From a candidate division WOR-3 bacterium (GTDB lineage Bacteria; Hydrothermota; Tepidihabitantia; Tepidihabitantales; Tepidihabitantaceae), in the NCBI GenBank assembly GCA_016867815.1, contig VGIR01000010.1, positions 1 to 54,986 on the forward strand: a DNA stretch of 54,986 nt. Direction: 5' to 3'. Below are positions 1 through 6,950 of the stretch, one piece after another. Every line of letters starts with the position of its first letter. Position 1 is the first letter of the stretch. The notes below the pieces were generated by a model that made no database searches, was not told where the DNA came from, and worked only from the letters and a program-made list of their open reading frames with translations. Made by a program: the position numbers and the translations under genes.

Positions 1-1
1 G

Positions 2-172
2 AAGCGCTGGCGCCCTGGCGAGATGCGCTGGCGCTGGTGTGTAGCTGGGCTGCTACATGCCGAGCAGCACTTCCGGTGCGTAGATGGCTACCGGCACATC
101 CCCGCATTGCTGAGTGCACTGGAACGGTCCGCGTCACCGAAAGAAATTGACGCAACAGAGAGAGTTGCCTAA
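2..172 (+). CDS. Transposase-like protein, C-terminal fragment (cut by window edge)
   Basis: The frame is open from the window edge to a TAA at 170-172 and gives 56 residues. It contains GEMRWRWCVAGLLHAEQHF and GYRHIPALLSALE. This alternation of Arg/Trp and small residues followed by a short amphipathic helix resembles the C-termini of IS256/mutator-type transposases, by eye only. The 5' end lies outside the window. The 12-bp array starts about 50 bp downstream. The window's last 70 bp also hold an unfinished frame on the same strand, which fits a contig bounded by mobile elements. The family call is tentative because the catalytic region is not visible. Confidence 0.45.
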   Translation, partial: KRWRPGEMRWRWCVAGLLHAEQHFRCVDGYRHIPALLSALERSASPKEIDATERVA

Positions 173-220
173 AGTGATGTGGGAGCCGCTAGGAATTTCA
201 ACTAACCGAGGGACATGCTC

Positions 221-508
221 CTCGGCCTTGAGCTTGGCAGAGAGTTTCCCACTGAGCTTGGGATTGAACTCGCCATTGCACTCGGGAGTGAACTTTCGCT
301 TGAGCTTGGGAGTGAACTCGGTATTGAGTTCGGCAAGGAGCTCTCCACTGAGCTTGGGAGTGAGATTCCCATTGAGATCGGAAAGGAGCTCGCCAGTGAA
401 CTCGCCGTTGAGCTTGGGAAAGAGCTTGCCACTGAGCCGGGCAATGAGCTTGGGATTGAGCTCGCCCCTGAGCCCGGCACTGAGCTTACCGTTGAGTTTG
501 GGAGAGTA
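221..508. repeat. 12-bp-period degenerate tandem array A (24 units)
   Basis: Read from 221, the DNA divides into 24 consecutive 12-mers without one insertion or deletion. The consensus is about CTYGSSANTGAR, for example cttgggattgag or ctcgccagtgaa. Because 12 is a multiple of 3, several frames stay open. One frame starts at ATG 215 behind GAGGG and ends at TAG 509-511; it reads as a tetrapeptide repeat of the type [LFI]-[GSAP]-x-E. It could be a 98-residue acidic helical protein. Related arrays elsewhere in the window contain stop codons, so the conserved property is more likely the DNA or RNA period than a protein. Confidence 0.85.
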
Positions 509-595
509 TAGCCCCAGCGCAGGGGTCTATTTCGGTTGGAACAAGCTAACTGCCTTCTCTGCTGCCACTTGTGCCATCTTTCTGCCTCGCCGTCC

Positions 596-615
596 ATTCT
601 ACAACGTCGTAGAAT
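596..615. other. 20-bp imperfect palindrome ATTCTACAAC/GTCGTAGAAT
   Basis: Nine of ten base pairs are self-complementary. A second copy with the same arms and a different central mismatch lies at 40226-40245. Each copy is 110-185 bp upstream of a 12-bp array (arrays B and F), which suggests that it belongs to the repeat element. It could be an operator, a hairpin or an element terminus. Confidence 0.6.
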
Positions 616-664
616 TCGGCTGGACAGTGTGGCCCGGACACGTGCGTTGGAATGGGAATGGGAG

Positions 665-1091
665 TCCATCTATATGTAGTGGTCGGGACGTTCCCGACTA
701 CAATTCCGCCGCCCACTCCACGGCCCACAGACCGCCTCCCCCCTTGCCTCCGCCGAAACAGCGCGGGATCCATCCAAACGTGCAACTGCTCGTACTTCGA
801 CCCGAACATCGAACCGAACAACGTCGCAGACAACTGCCGGAACAACGACCGGTACGACTTCGTGAGCAACTCGCGGTACAGCGACGGACAGAGCTCAAGA
901 CTGAGGTCGAGGTTCAGGTCGAGATAGAACGAGCGACGCAACTGACGACGCACGCGAGTACGCAGCTCACGATCCCTCTGCCGGTGCTTCGACGTACGCT
1001 TCGTCGGGTGCTTCGTGAAACGCAACCGCGGCTCCGGCGCGCTGTCGGCTCACCTGCCGAAGCACCTGCTGCATCACCTGTTGCTTGACCG
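665..1091 (+). repeat. Repeat element: structured leader plus 12-bp array B (26 units)
   Basis: The element opens with a leader at 665-750 containing a CTATATGTAG near-palindrome and a perfect stem GTCGGGA/TCCCGAC at 682-698. It continues as 26 units of 12 bp at 780-1091, consensus about GNRCAACTNNCG. Leader and array recur in inverted orientation at 53890-54273. They share the CTAYATGTAG motif, the GCCCAC...GGCCCACAG block and a long, nearly identical stretch around 895-935. The last unit contains the -35 box of the promoter for the small basic peptide. No single frame is convincing as protein; long open frames here result from the multiple-of-3 period. Confidence 0.8.
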
Positions 1092-1112
1092 GACGGGGAA
1101 TCGAAGTATCAT
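1085..1112 (+). promoter_or_regulatory. Promoter of the Lys-rich micro-protein
   Basis: TTGACC (1085-1090), a 16-nt spacer and TATCAT (1107-1112) make a strong sigma70-type match. Transcription would start near 1119, just ahead of AAAGGAGG at 1123-1130. The -35 box lies in the last unit of the 12-bp array. Confidence 0.7.
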
Positions 1113-1134
1113 CACGCCAACCAAAGGAGGCAAT

Positions 1135-1203
1135 ATGCCTTGCATGAAGCGCGGCGTGAAGAAAGCCGCCAAGAAGACCGCGAAGAAGAAGACCAAGAAG
1201 TAG
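1135..1203 (+). CDS. 22-residue Lys/Ala-rich basic micro-protein
   Basis: ATG 1135 follows an AAAGGAGG ribosome-binding site with a 4-nt gap, and the frame ends at TAG 1201-1203. The peptide begins MPCMKRGVKK and continues as an alternation of Lys with Ala and Thr (AAKKTAKKKTKK). Twelve of 22 residues are Lys or Arg, and there are no acidic residues. The gene has its own promoter (1085-1112) and a hairpin terminator at 1220-1239, so it is a complete monocistronic unit. The composition resembles the basic tails of histone H1-like bacterial proteins such as Hc1 or AlgP. Nucleic-acid binding is therefore a reasonable inference, but no fold can be recognised. The signals argue strongly that it is translated. 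Confidence 0.7.
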   Translation: MPCMKRGVKKAAKKTAKKKTKK

Positions 1204-1219
1204 GTCGACGTTCTCTTCT

Positions 1220-1239
1220 GAGGGGGCGCAAGCCCCCTT
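1220..1239 (+). terminator. Hairpin terminator after the micro-protein
   Basis: AGGGGGC at 1221-1227 pairs with GCCCCCT at 1232-1238 around a GCAA tetraloop and is followed by TTCT. It lies 17 bp after the stop codon. The stem is strong, but the U-tract is short. Confidence 0.7.
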
Positions 1240-1266
1240 CTGAATCTGAGAACCAGAATGAGATCT

Positions 1267-1393
1267 AACCACAAAGACACCAAGACACCAAGAGGATTCC
1301 CAAAAAGGGAGGCTCTGAACGTTTGGCGTCTTGGCGGTTCAATACCAGTCTCGTCGTCCCACTTCGGCTTTGTGCCTTTGTGTCTTGGTGGTG
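1267..1393. repeat. Inverted-repeat element of the CACCAAGACACC type
   Basis: The left arm carries accacaaagacaccaagac and the right arm its approximate complement, tttgtgtcttggtggtga. Between them are gcgtcttggcggttc-like units. Related sequence occurs at 4768-4845 inside tsaE and at 33700-33722 between two caspase genes. It is a dispersed short repeat with no coding potential of its own and forms the leader of mfd. Confidence 0.7.
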
Positions 1394-1418
1394 AGAATCC
1401 GATATCCGTGTCCGCCTG

Positions 1419-4400
1419 ATGCACGAACTCCTCGAACGTTTCTCCAGGTCCGCACTCCTGCCGGCACTCGCTGAACGCCTGGCAGCCGGCGCGCACACCG
1501 GCATCTCAGGCGTGGTCGGCGCCGCCCGTTCAATGCTCGCCGCCGACGTGGCGCAGCGGCTCGGGCGGACCGTAGTCCTGGTCCCCGACGATGCGCACGC
1601 CGCGCGCGCACTGCACCTTGACCTGGAAACGGTTGCCTCAGACCTCAACCTGCTGTTCTTCGAGCCTGACTCGCCGCGTCTACCTGCCCAGCTCGCAACA
1701 CTCGGTTCGGGCCCTGGAGTCATCGTGGCTTCTGCGGAGAGTCTGAACAAGCCTGCGCCGGTATGGGAACAGGGAGTCGAGAGTCGAGAATCGGGAGTAG
1801 CCGGTGCGGGACCGCTCTCGCTGGCGCTGAATCGGCAGATGGAGATGGAGAAGCTCATCAGTTGGCTGGAGGAGAACGGCTATGAGCGCACGGACCTCGT
1901 GACCGAGCCGGGTGAGTACGCGACTCGCGGCGGCATAGCCGACATCTTTGCGGAGGGGGCTGAAGCGCCGGTCCGAGTCGAGTTCCTCGGGGACAGCATC
2001 GCGTCGCTCCGCCGATTCGACCCACTGCTCCAGCGCTCGGTATCGCACATCGAGGCCGCGTCAATTCCGACCCGCAAACAGCCGGGGCAGTCTGACCAGC
2101 CGGCGTCAACTCTGCTTCCGCGCAATCTCATCATCATTACCGAGGGCACGGAGTTCGAGGCTCATGCCGTGCTCTTGCTCTCGACCGAACCCGATGCGGA
2201 GTTCGTCCTCGGTTGCACGCCAGCGCACAGCTACCTCGGCAACATCGAGCTGCTCCGCAGCGAGATTTTCGATTGCCGAGTGCCGAATGCCGAATCGCCC
2301 GACAATCGACAATCGCCAATCGCCAATCGCCAATTCCTTTGGTTCGTCGCCGCCAGCACCGACAGCCAGCGCTCGCGCCTCTCCTCCATCATCGGAGCCG
2401 GACCGCACTTCTTTACCGGTGCGTTGAGCGCCGGGTTCATCTGCGAGCCGCTCGGCTTCGGCCTGCTAACTGAGCGAGAGATCTACGGCACGCCCGTGTT
2501 CCATCCCCCTCGCCGCCGATTCAAGGGTCTGCCGATTGACAACATCGTCTCGCTCCGACCCGGCGACTACGTCGTGCACATCGACTACGGCATCGGGTCG
2601 TTCGAGGGCACGCGCCGTATGACGCATGCCGACGTCGAGAAGGACTACATCGTCGTCGCCTACGCCGGCGGCGACAAGGTCTATGTGCCGGTCGAGAACA
2701 TCGGTCTGCTCGACCGCTACGTCGGCTCAGAAGGTGTGGCACCGGCACTGGACCGGCTGGGCGGCAGGTCGTGGCTACACGCCAAGGCCAAGGCCGCCCG
2801 CGCCAGCGCCGAGTACGCGGAGGAACTGCTCCAGATTTACGCCCGCCGGGCAACCGCCTGCGGCGTCCAGTTCGGACAGGACAACAAGTGGCAGACCGAA
2901 CTGGAGGCTTCCTTCCCCTACGAGGAAACCCCGGATCAGCTCAAAGTCATGGACGAGGTCAAACGCGATATGGAAGCCCCGCGCCCGATGGACCGGCTCA
3001 TCTGCGGCGACGTCGGGTACGGCAAGACTGAGATCGCCCTGCGGGCCGCGTTCAAGGCGGCGTCGAACCTGAAGCAGGTCGCGGTCCTTGCGCCGACCAC
3101 GATTCTCTGCTACCAGCACTACGCGACCTTCAAGAAGCGCCTCGCCCGGTTCCCGCTGCGGGTAGAGATGCTCTCACGGCTCGTGTCCCCGGCGACCCAA
3201 CGCGAGGTCCTGGCCGGGCTCAAGTCCGGTGTGGTCGACATCGTTGTCGGCACGCACCAACTGCTCAATTCGGCAGTCGCGTACCACGACCTGGGTCTGC
3301 TGATAATCGACGAGGAGCAGAAATTCGGCGTGAAGCAGAAGGAGCGCATCCGCTCGGCGCGGGCCGAGGTCGATGTGCTGACCCTGACCGCCACCCCGAT
3401 CCCGCGCACGCTCTACATGTCTCTGTCCGGGCTGCGCGATATCTCGCAGATGCACACCGCCCCGCCCGGCCGCCGCGAGATCACGACCGAGGTCGCGCCC
3501 TGGCACGACCGGGTCATTTGCGACTACGTTGCCCGCGAACTCGCCCGCGGCGGACAGGTCTTCTTTGTCCACAACGAGATTGAGACCATCAACGAAATCG
3601 CGGAACGGCTGCAGCGCATTCTGCCCGGAACCAGGTTCGCCATAGCCCACGGCCAGATGTCAGGCCGGCACATGGCCGACGTCTACCTTGGGTTTGCGTC
3701 CGGCGAGTACCAGATGCTCCTGTGCACAGCCATCATCGAATCCGGTCTCGACCTGCCCAACGTCAATACCATCATCGTCAACCGCGCAGACAAGTTCGGT
3801 CTCTCCGACTTGCACCAGTTGCGGGGACGCGTGGGCCGGTCCGAGGCGCAGGCCTATGCCCTGTTCCTGACCCCGGCCCGGCGCGAAGTCACCGAGGACG
3901 CACGCAAGCGACTCTCGGCCCTGCTCGCCTACTCGAAGCTGGGTTCGGGCTTCAAACTGGCAATACGTGATATGGAAATCAGGGGCGTCGGCAACCTGCT
4001 TGGCACCGAGCAGCACGGCCAGGTCGCGCGGGTCGGATTCACGCTCTATACGCAGATGCTCAAAGAGGCAGTGGCGCGAATCAAGGGTGAACCGGTCGCC
4101 ATCGAGCCCGAGCTCAGCCTTGACGTATCGGCCTACATTCCCAAGGAATACGTGTCGGACGGGTATGAGCGGGTCGCACTCTACAAGCGGCTGCTCGCCG
4201 TCGAGAGCGAGCCGGAACTGGAAGAACTGCGCGCAGAACTGGTCGACCGGTTCGGACGATATCCGGCACCGGTCGAGACCTTGTTCCTCATCGCGCTGGT
4301 ACGAGTCCGCAGCCGCAAGCTCGGCCTGCTCAAGGTGAGCCTCAAGAACCACGTCGCCACAATTGTCAGGGCCGATAGGACGTTCACGGCCAAGGGCGGA

Positions 4401-4472
4401 ATCGGCGAGCTACTGGACTGGCTCAAGGGAAAGGCCGAACCACAAACGCCGAACGCCGAAGTCGGGCGCTAG
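1419..4472 (+). CDS. mfd: Transcription-repair coupling factor Mfd
   Basis: This 1017-residue superfamily 2 translocase releases RNA polymerase stalled at DNA lesions and recruits the UvrABC repair proteins. Domains in order: an N-terminal UvrB-like region (about 1-330); a CarD-like RNA-polymerase interaction domain (about 375-450, LRPGDYVVHIDYGIGSFEG); a helicase core with Walker A GDVGYGKTE (530-538, Lys536), DEEQ motif II (631-634) and LRGRVGR (about 800); and a TRCF C-terminal domain (from about 899). It is roughly 100 residues shorter than E. coli Mfd. Three stretches look like intergenic repeat DNA read in frame: GVESRESGVAG near 1770, NAESPDNRQSPIANRQF at about 2285-2335, and the last residues PQTPNAEVGR. 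ATG 1419 lacks a clear ribosome-binding site. Confidence 0.95.
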   Translation: MHELLERFSRSALLPALAERLAAGAHTGISGVVGAARSMLAADVAQRLGRTVVLVPDDAHAARALHLDLETVASDLNLLFFEPDSPRLPAQLATLGSGPGVIVASAESLNKPAPVWEQGVESRESGVAGAGPLSLALNRQMEMEKLISWLEENGYERTDLVTEPGEYATRGGIADIFAEGAEAPVRVEFLGDSIASLRRFDPLLQRSVSHIEAASIPTRKQPGQSDQPASTLLPRNLIIITEGTEFEAHAVLLLSTEPDAEFVLGCTPAHSYLGNIELLRSEIFDCRVPNAESPDNRQSPIANRQFLWFVAASTDSQRSRLSSIIGAGPHFFTGALSAGFICEPLGFGLLTEREIYGTPVFHPPRRRFKGLPIDNIVSLRPGDYVVHIDYGIGSFEGTRRMTHADVEKDYIVVAYAGGDKVYVPVENIGLLDRYVGSEGVAPALDRLGGRSWLHAKAKAARASAEYAEELLQIYARRATACGVQFGQDNKWQTELEASFPYEETPDQLKVMDEVKRDMEAPRPMDRLICGDVGYGKTEIALRAAFKAASNLKQVAVLAPTTILCYQHYATFKKRLARFPLRVEMLSRLVSPATQREVLAGLKSGVVDIVVGTHQLLNSAVAYHDLGLLIIDEEQKFGVKQKERIRSARAEVDVLTLTATPIPRTLYMSLSGLRDISQMHTAPPGRREITTEVAPWHDRVICDYVARELARGGQVFFVHNEIETINEIAERLQRILPGTRFAIAHGQMSGRHMADVYLGFASGEYQMLLCTAIIESGLDLPNVNTIIVNRADKFGLSDLHQLRGRVGRSEAQAYALFLTPARREVTEDARKRLSALLAYSKLGSGFKLAIRDMEIRGVGNLLGTEQHGQVARVGFTLYTQMLKEAVARIKGEPVAIEPELSLDVSAYIPKEYVSDGYERVALYKRLLAVESEPELEELRAELVDRFGRYPAPVETLFLIALVRVRSRKLGLLKVSLKNHVATIVRADRTFTAKGGIGELLDWLKGKAEPQTPNAEVGR

Positions 4473-4475
4473 CAG

Positions 4476-5054
4476 CTAGAGCGGGGCACGTAGCCCGCTG
4501 ATCTCGATCCGGCGGCCCGCGCCATCAACGCTCATTCTGACACAGACCGCCGACGCGGGCAGAACCCTCTCAGCCCTTTCGGCCCACTCGATCAGACAAA
4601 CGCCGTCGCCTTCAAGATAGGAGTCGAGCCCGATAGACTCCAAGTCACTACCATCGTTCAAACGGTACAAGTCAATGTGGTAGACCGGCACCCCCTCCCT
4701 TTGTTCTCTCCCCCTCGAAGGGGGAGGGAAGGGTGAGGGTGGCAGCTTCGATTCCTCGGCCGAACCTTGGCGCTCTTGGCGTTCTTGGCGGTTTCCCGTT
4801 CGGTCCGGCGTTCTTGGTGTCTTGGTGTCTTGGTGGTGAACTCCGGTTCTTCCGCGATACTCCGTGACGATGACGAACGACGGGCTCTTCACCACCTCGA
4901 GCACGCCCAGACCCGCCGCTACGCCCTTGATCATCGTGGTCTTGCCTGCGCCCAAATCGCCGTAGAAGGCGACCACGTCGCCGGCTGTCAACTGCAATGC
5001 CAGAGTGCGGCCGAGGGCGACGGTTTCCTCTGAACTCTTGGTATGATACACCAC
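4476..5054 (-). CDS. tsaE: tRNA t6A biosynthesis ATPase TsaE with in-frame repeat insertion
   Basis: TsaE is the P-loop ATPase that works with TsaB/TsaD to make the t6A37 modification of tRNA. The start of the domain reads TKSSEETVALG, Walker A is FYGDLGAGKTT, and the family motif YHIDLYRL is followed by LIEWAERAERVLP near the C-terminus. The frame stays open upstream to ATG 5093, but those 13 residues derive from short tandem repeats. GTG 5054 (VVYHTKSS) matches the usual family N-terminus better, so it was chosen. About 53 residues (4689-4847) separate TEYRGR from VPVYHIDLYRL. They are translated repeat DNA that the family lacks. The gene converges on mfd with 3 bp between the stop codons. 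Confidence 0.9.
   Translation of the reverse strand: MVYHTKSSEETVALGRTLALQLTAGDVVAFYGDLGAGKTTMIKGVAAGLGVLEVVKSPSFVIVTEYRGRTGVHHQDTKTPRTPDRTGNRQERQERQGSAEESKLPPSPFPPPSRGREQREGVPVYHIDLYRLNDGSDLESIGLDSYLEGDGVCLIEWAERAERVLPASAVCVRMSVDGAGRRIEISGLRAPL
4689..4847. repeat. Palindrome and short repeats inserted in frame within tsaE
   Basis: The segment contains the stem CTCCCCCT/AGGGGGAG (4708-4726, loop CGA) followed by gggaagggtgaggg, and several copies of cttggcgttcttgg / cttggtgtcttggtg at 4768-4845. The same classes of repeat are intergenic elsewhere (1267-1393, 54300-54335). The length is a multiple of three and no stop codon is created, so the TsaE frame continues through it. Confidence 0.75.
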
Positions 5055-5061
5055 TTGTCGC

Positions 5062-5180
5062 CCTAGGTGCGAACGCCGACCGCCGAACGCCAAACTGACA
5101 CGGACAGGTCGAAGTGCGAGCGCCGAATGCCAGACGCCGAATGCCAGAGGGACATAGGCGACCCGTGGGGCGAACGCCGA
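5062..5180. repeat. Short tandem repeats of the GCCGAACGCC type
   Basis: The intergenic DNA upstream of tsaE is built from degenerate copies of cgaacgccgaccgccgaa and cgccgaatgccaga. Similar units occur at about 5715-5750 (tttggcgctcggcgtttgg), at the 3' end of mfd and at 51655-51690. I see no gene in 5094-5259. Confidence 0.65.
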
Positions 5181-5259
5181 CCGCCGAGAAACAAGCGCGG
5201 AGACGACACTGACGGCCCTACGTACGATAGCCGAACATCGACCGCCGGGACAACATGGC

Positions 5260-5610
5260 CTACAGCCCGCGCTTTGCGGTCTTCCTGGACGCGACGAAGA
5301 TGGCTACAAGTTGCCTGGCCTCATCAAGGAGCTTCTCAAGTTCCGACCTCGGTCCGCACGACAGATCCGCAAGCAACTGCATCCAGTAGACGGATTCGTC
5401 CGCCTCTTCTTCCACGATGGCGAGTTTGGCGATGAAATCCGCCCGAGACCGCGCGCGCTGTGCAGAACGATAGTTGGCTCCGACTGATGTGGCTGAACGC
5501 AGCAACTGCTTGGCGATGACCTGAAACTCCGCCCGTCTAGGTAGGCCCGAGCAGAAGCGAATCACATCCAGCGCGAACCGTCTAGTCCGCAACTCGAGGT
5601 CTGTCTTCAC
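5260..5610 (-). CDS. Four-helix-bundle protein (23S rRNA-intervening-sequence family)
   Basis: This 116-residue protein has the family pattern: FALDVIRF, a first helix, then LLRSATSVGANYRSAQRARS and FIAKLAIVEEEADESVYWMQLL, and a final long helix. Members were first seen encoded within intervening sequences of 23S rRNA genes but mostly stand alone in genomes, as here. The molecular role is unknown, although a small helical bundle binding RNA or protein is assumed. The GTG start follows AGGGA. The gene lies between repeat-rich intergenic stretches and has no partner gene. Confidence 0.85.
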   Translation of the reverse strand: MKTDLELRTRRFALDVIRFCSGLPRRAEFQVIAKQLLRSATSVGANYRSAQRARSRADFIAKLAIVEEEADESVYWMQLLADLSCGPRSELEKLLDEARQLVAIFVASRKTAKRGL

Positions 5611-5750
5611 TTCCCTACTCGGGCCCCTTCATTCCGTGATTGTGATCCGGCGGCCACCATCCGTGGTAGTCCGCTCGTTCTGCGTTCAGGTTTCGCGCTC
5701 GCCGTTGCCCGTCTGACCCCGTTTGGCGCTCGGCGTTTGGCGCTTGGCGT

Positions 5751-6947
5751 TTACACCAATTCGACACTCAGGGCTGTCGCCTCACCGCCGCCGAGGCACG
5801 CCGCGACCAGCCCGGTCTTCAGTCCTCGGTCCTTCAGCGCGTGGATGATAGAGACGATGATGCGCGCGCCGGAGCAGCCGATCGGATGGCCAAGAGAGAT
5901 GGCGCCACCGTTCACGTTCACTTTGTCCCAGTTCCAGCCCAGGCCCTTGCCGTCTGCCAGCACCTGTGACGCGAATGCCTCATTGATCTCAATCAAGTCG
6001 AAGTGGTCGATCTTCACGCCCTGCGCGTTGAGCAGGTTGGTGACTGCCTTGATCGGCGCGAAGAAGAGACGCTTCGGCTCGACGCTGCCCGTTGCATATG
6101 CAACCACCCGCGCTAGCGGCTTCAAGCCATTGGCCTTGGCGTACGCACCGTCGGCAAGAACCAGCGCCGCGCCGCCGTCGTTGATGGATGACGCATTGCC
6201 CGCCGTCACCGTGCCGTCCTTGGAGAAGACCGGCTTCAATGTGGAGAGCTTCTCGAAAGTCGTGTCGGCACGCGGCCCCTCGTCGGTGTCGAACACGATG
6301 GGGTCGCCCTTCTTCTGCGGCATCACGACCGGCGCAATCTCGGCCTTGAACTTGCCGGCCTTGATCGCCGCGATCGCCTTGGCGTGACTGCCGGCCGCCC
6401 ACTTGTCCTGTTCCTCGCGGGTAACGCCGCCCTCGGTCGCGGTGAAATCGCCGAGGACGCCCATATGAACGTCTCCGAAGTAGTCCCAGATGCCGTCGTA
6501 GATCATGCCGTCCTGCAGCTTGACATCGCCCATCTTGTTGCCGACGCGCAGCTGCTTCATGTAGTACGGCACGTTGGACATCGACTCCTGGCCGCCGACC
6601 ACGACGACCTTGGCGTCACCGGCCTTGATCATCTGGCAGCCCAGAGCCGCGGCGATCATGCCCGAACCGCAGACTTTGTTCACGGTCAGGGCCGGAATCT
6701 CGACCGGCAGCCCGGATTTGACCGCGGCCTGGCGGGCCGGCGCCTGGCCGATGCCGGCCGGACAGACGTTGCCCATGATGACACCCTCGACGTCGGTCGG
6801 CTTGACACCCGACCGCTCGACCGCTGCTTTGATCGCGACCGCACCGATCTCGGGTGCGCGCAGGGACGCGAGCGAGCCGTGAAAACGTCCCACCGCTGTT
6901 CTCGCCGCCCCGACTATGAACGTATCCTGTGCTTTGCCTATCGTCAT
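5751..6947 (-). CDS. Acetyl-CoA C-acetyltransferase (thiolase)
   Basis: This 398-residue thiolase condenses two acetyl-CoA, or cleaves acetoacetyl-CoA and other 3-ketoacyl-CoAs, in the cytosol. The nucleophile Cys93 lies in NKVCGSGM, the active-site His354 in GGAISLGHPIG and the second Cys384 in AACLGGGEA; all are intact and length is normal. AAAGGAG precedes the ATG. The gene starts 3 bp after the stop of the crotonase gene, so the two are cotranscribed. Together they suggest a beta-oxidation or butyrate/PHB-type acyl-CoA pathway. A hydroxyacyl-CoA dehydrogenase is not in the window. Short repeats overlap its extreme 3' end. Confidence 0.95.
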   Translation of the reverse strand: MTIGKAQDTFIVGAARTAVGRFHGSLASLRAPEIGAVAIKAAVERSGVKPTDVEGVIMGNVCPAGIGQAPARQAAVKSGLPVEIPALTVNKVCGSGMIAAALGCQMIKAGDAKVVVVGGQESMSNVPYYMKQLRVGNKMGDVKLQDGMIYDGIWDYFGDVHMGVLGDFTATEGGVTREEQDKWAAGSHAKAIAAIKAGKFKAEIAPVVMPQKKGDPIVFDTDEGPRADTTFEKLSTLKPVFSKDGTVTAGNASSINDGGAALVLADGAYAKANGLKPLARVVAYATGSVEPKRLFFAPIKAVTNLLNAQGVKIDHFDLIEINEAFASQVLADGKGLGWNWDKVNVNGGAISLGHPIGCSGARIIVSIIHALKDRGLKTGLVAACLGGGEATALSVELV

Positions 6948-6950
6948 CGT

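Noticed and set aside
221-508. CRISPR array
   Set aside because: There is no conserved repeat separated by unique spacers, the units are 12 bp and contiguous, and no cas genes are present.
114-1088. Long open frames on both strands (up to 324 codons)
   Set aside because: They are a by-product of the 12-bp period: one unit without a stop keeps a frame open along the whole array. No start signals or domain-like composition support a protein, apart from the weak case for 215-511.
5055-5093. N-terminal extension of TsaE from ATG 5093
   Set aside because: The 13 residues are encoded by short tandem repeats and do not match the family; GTG 5054 gives the usual N-terminus.
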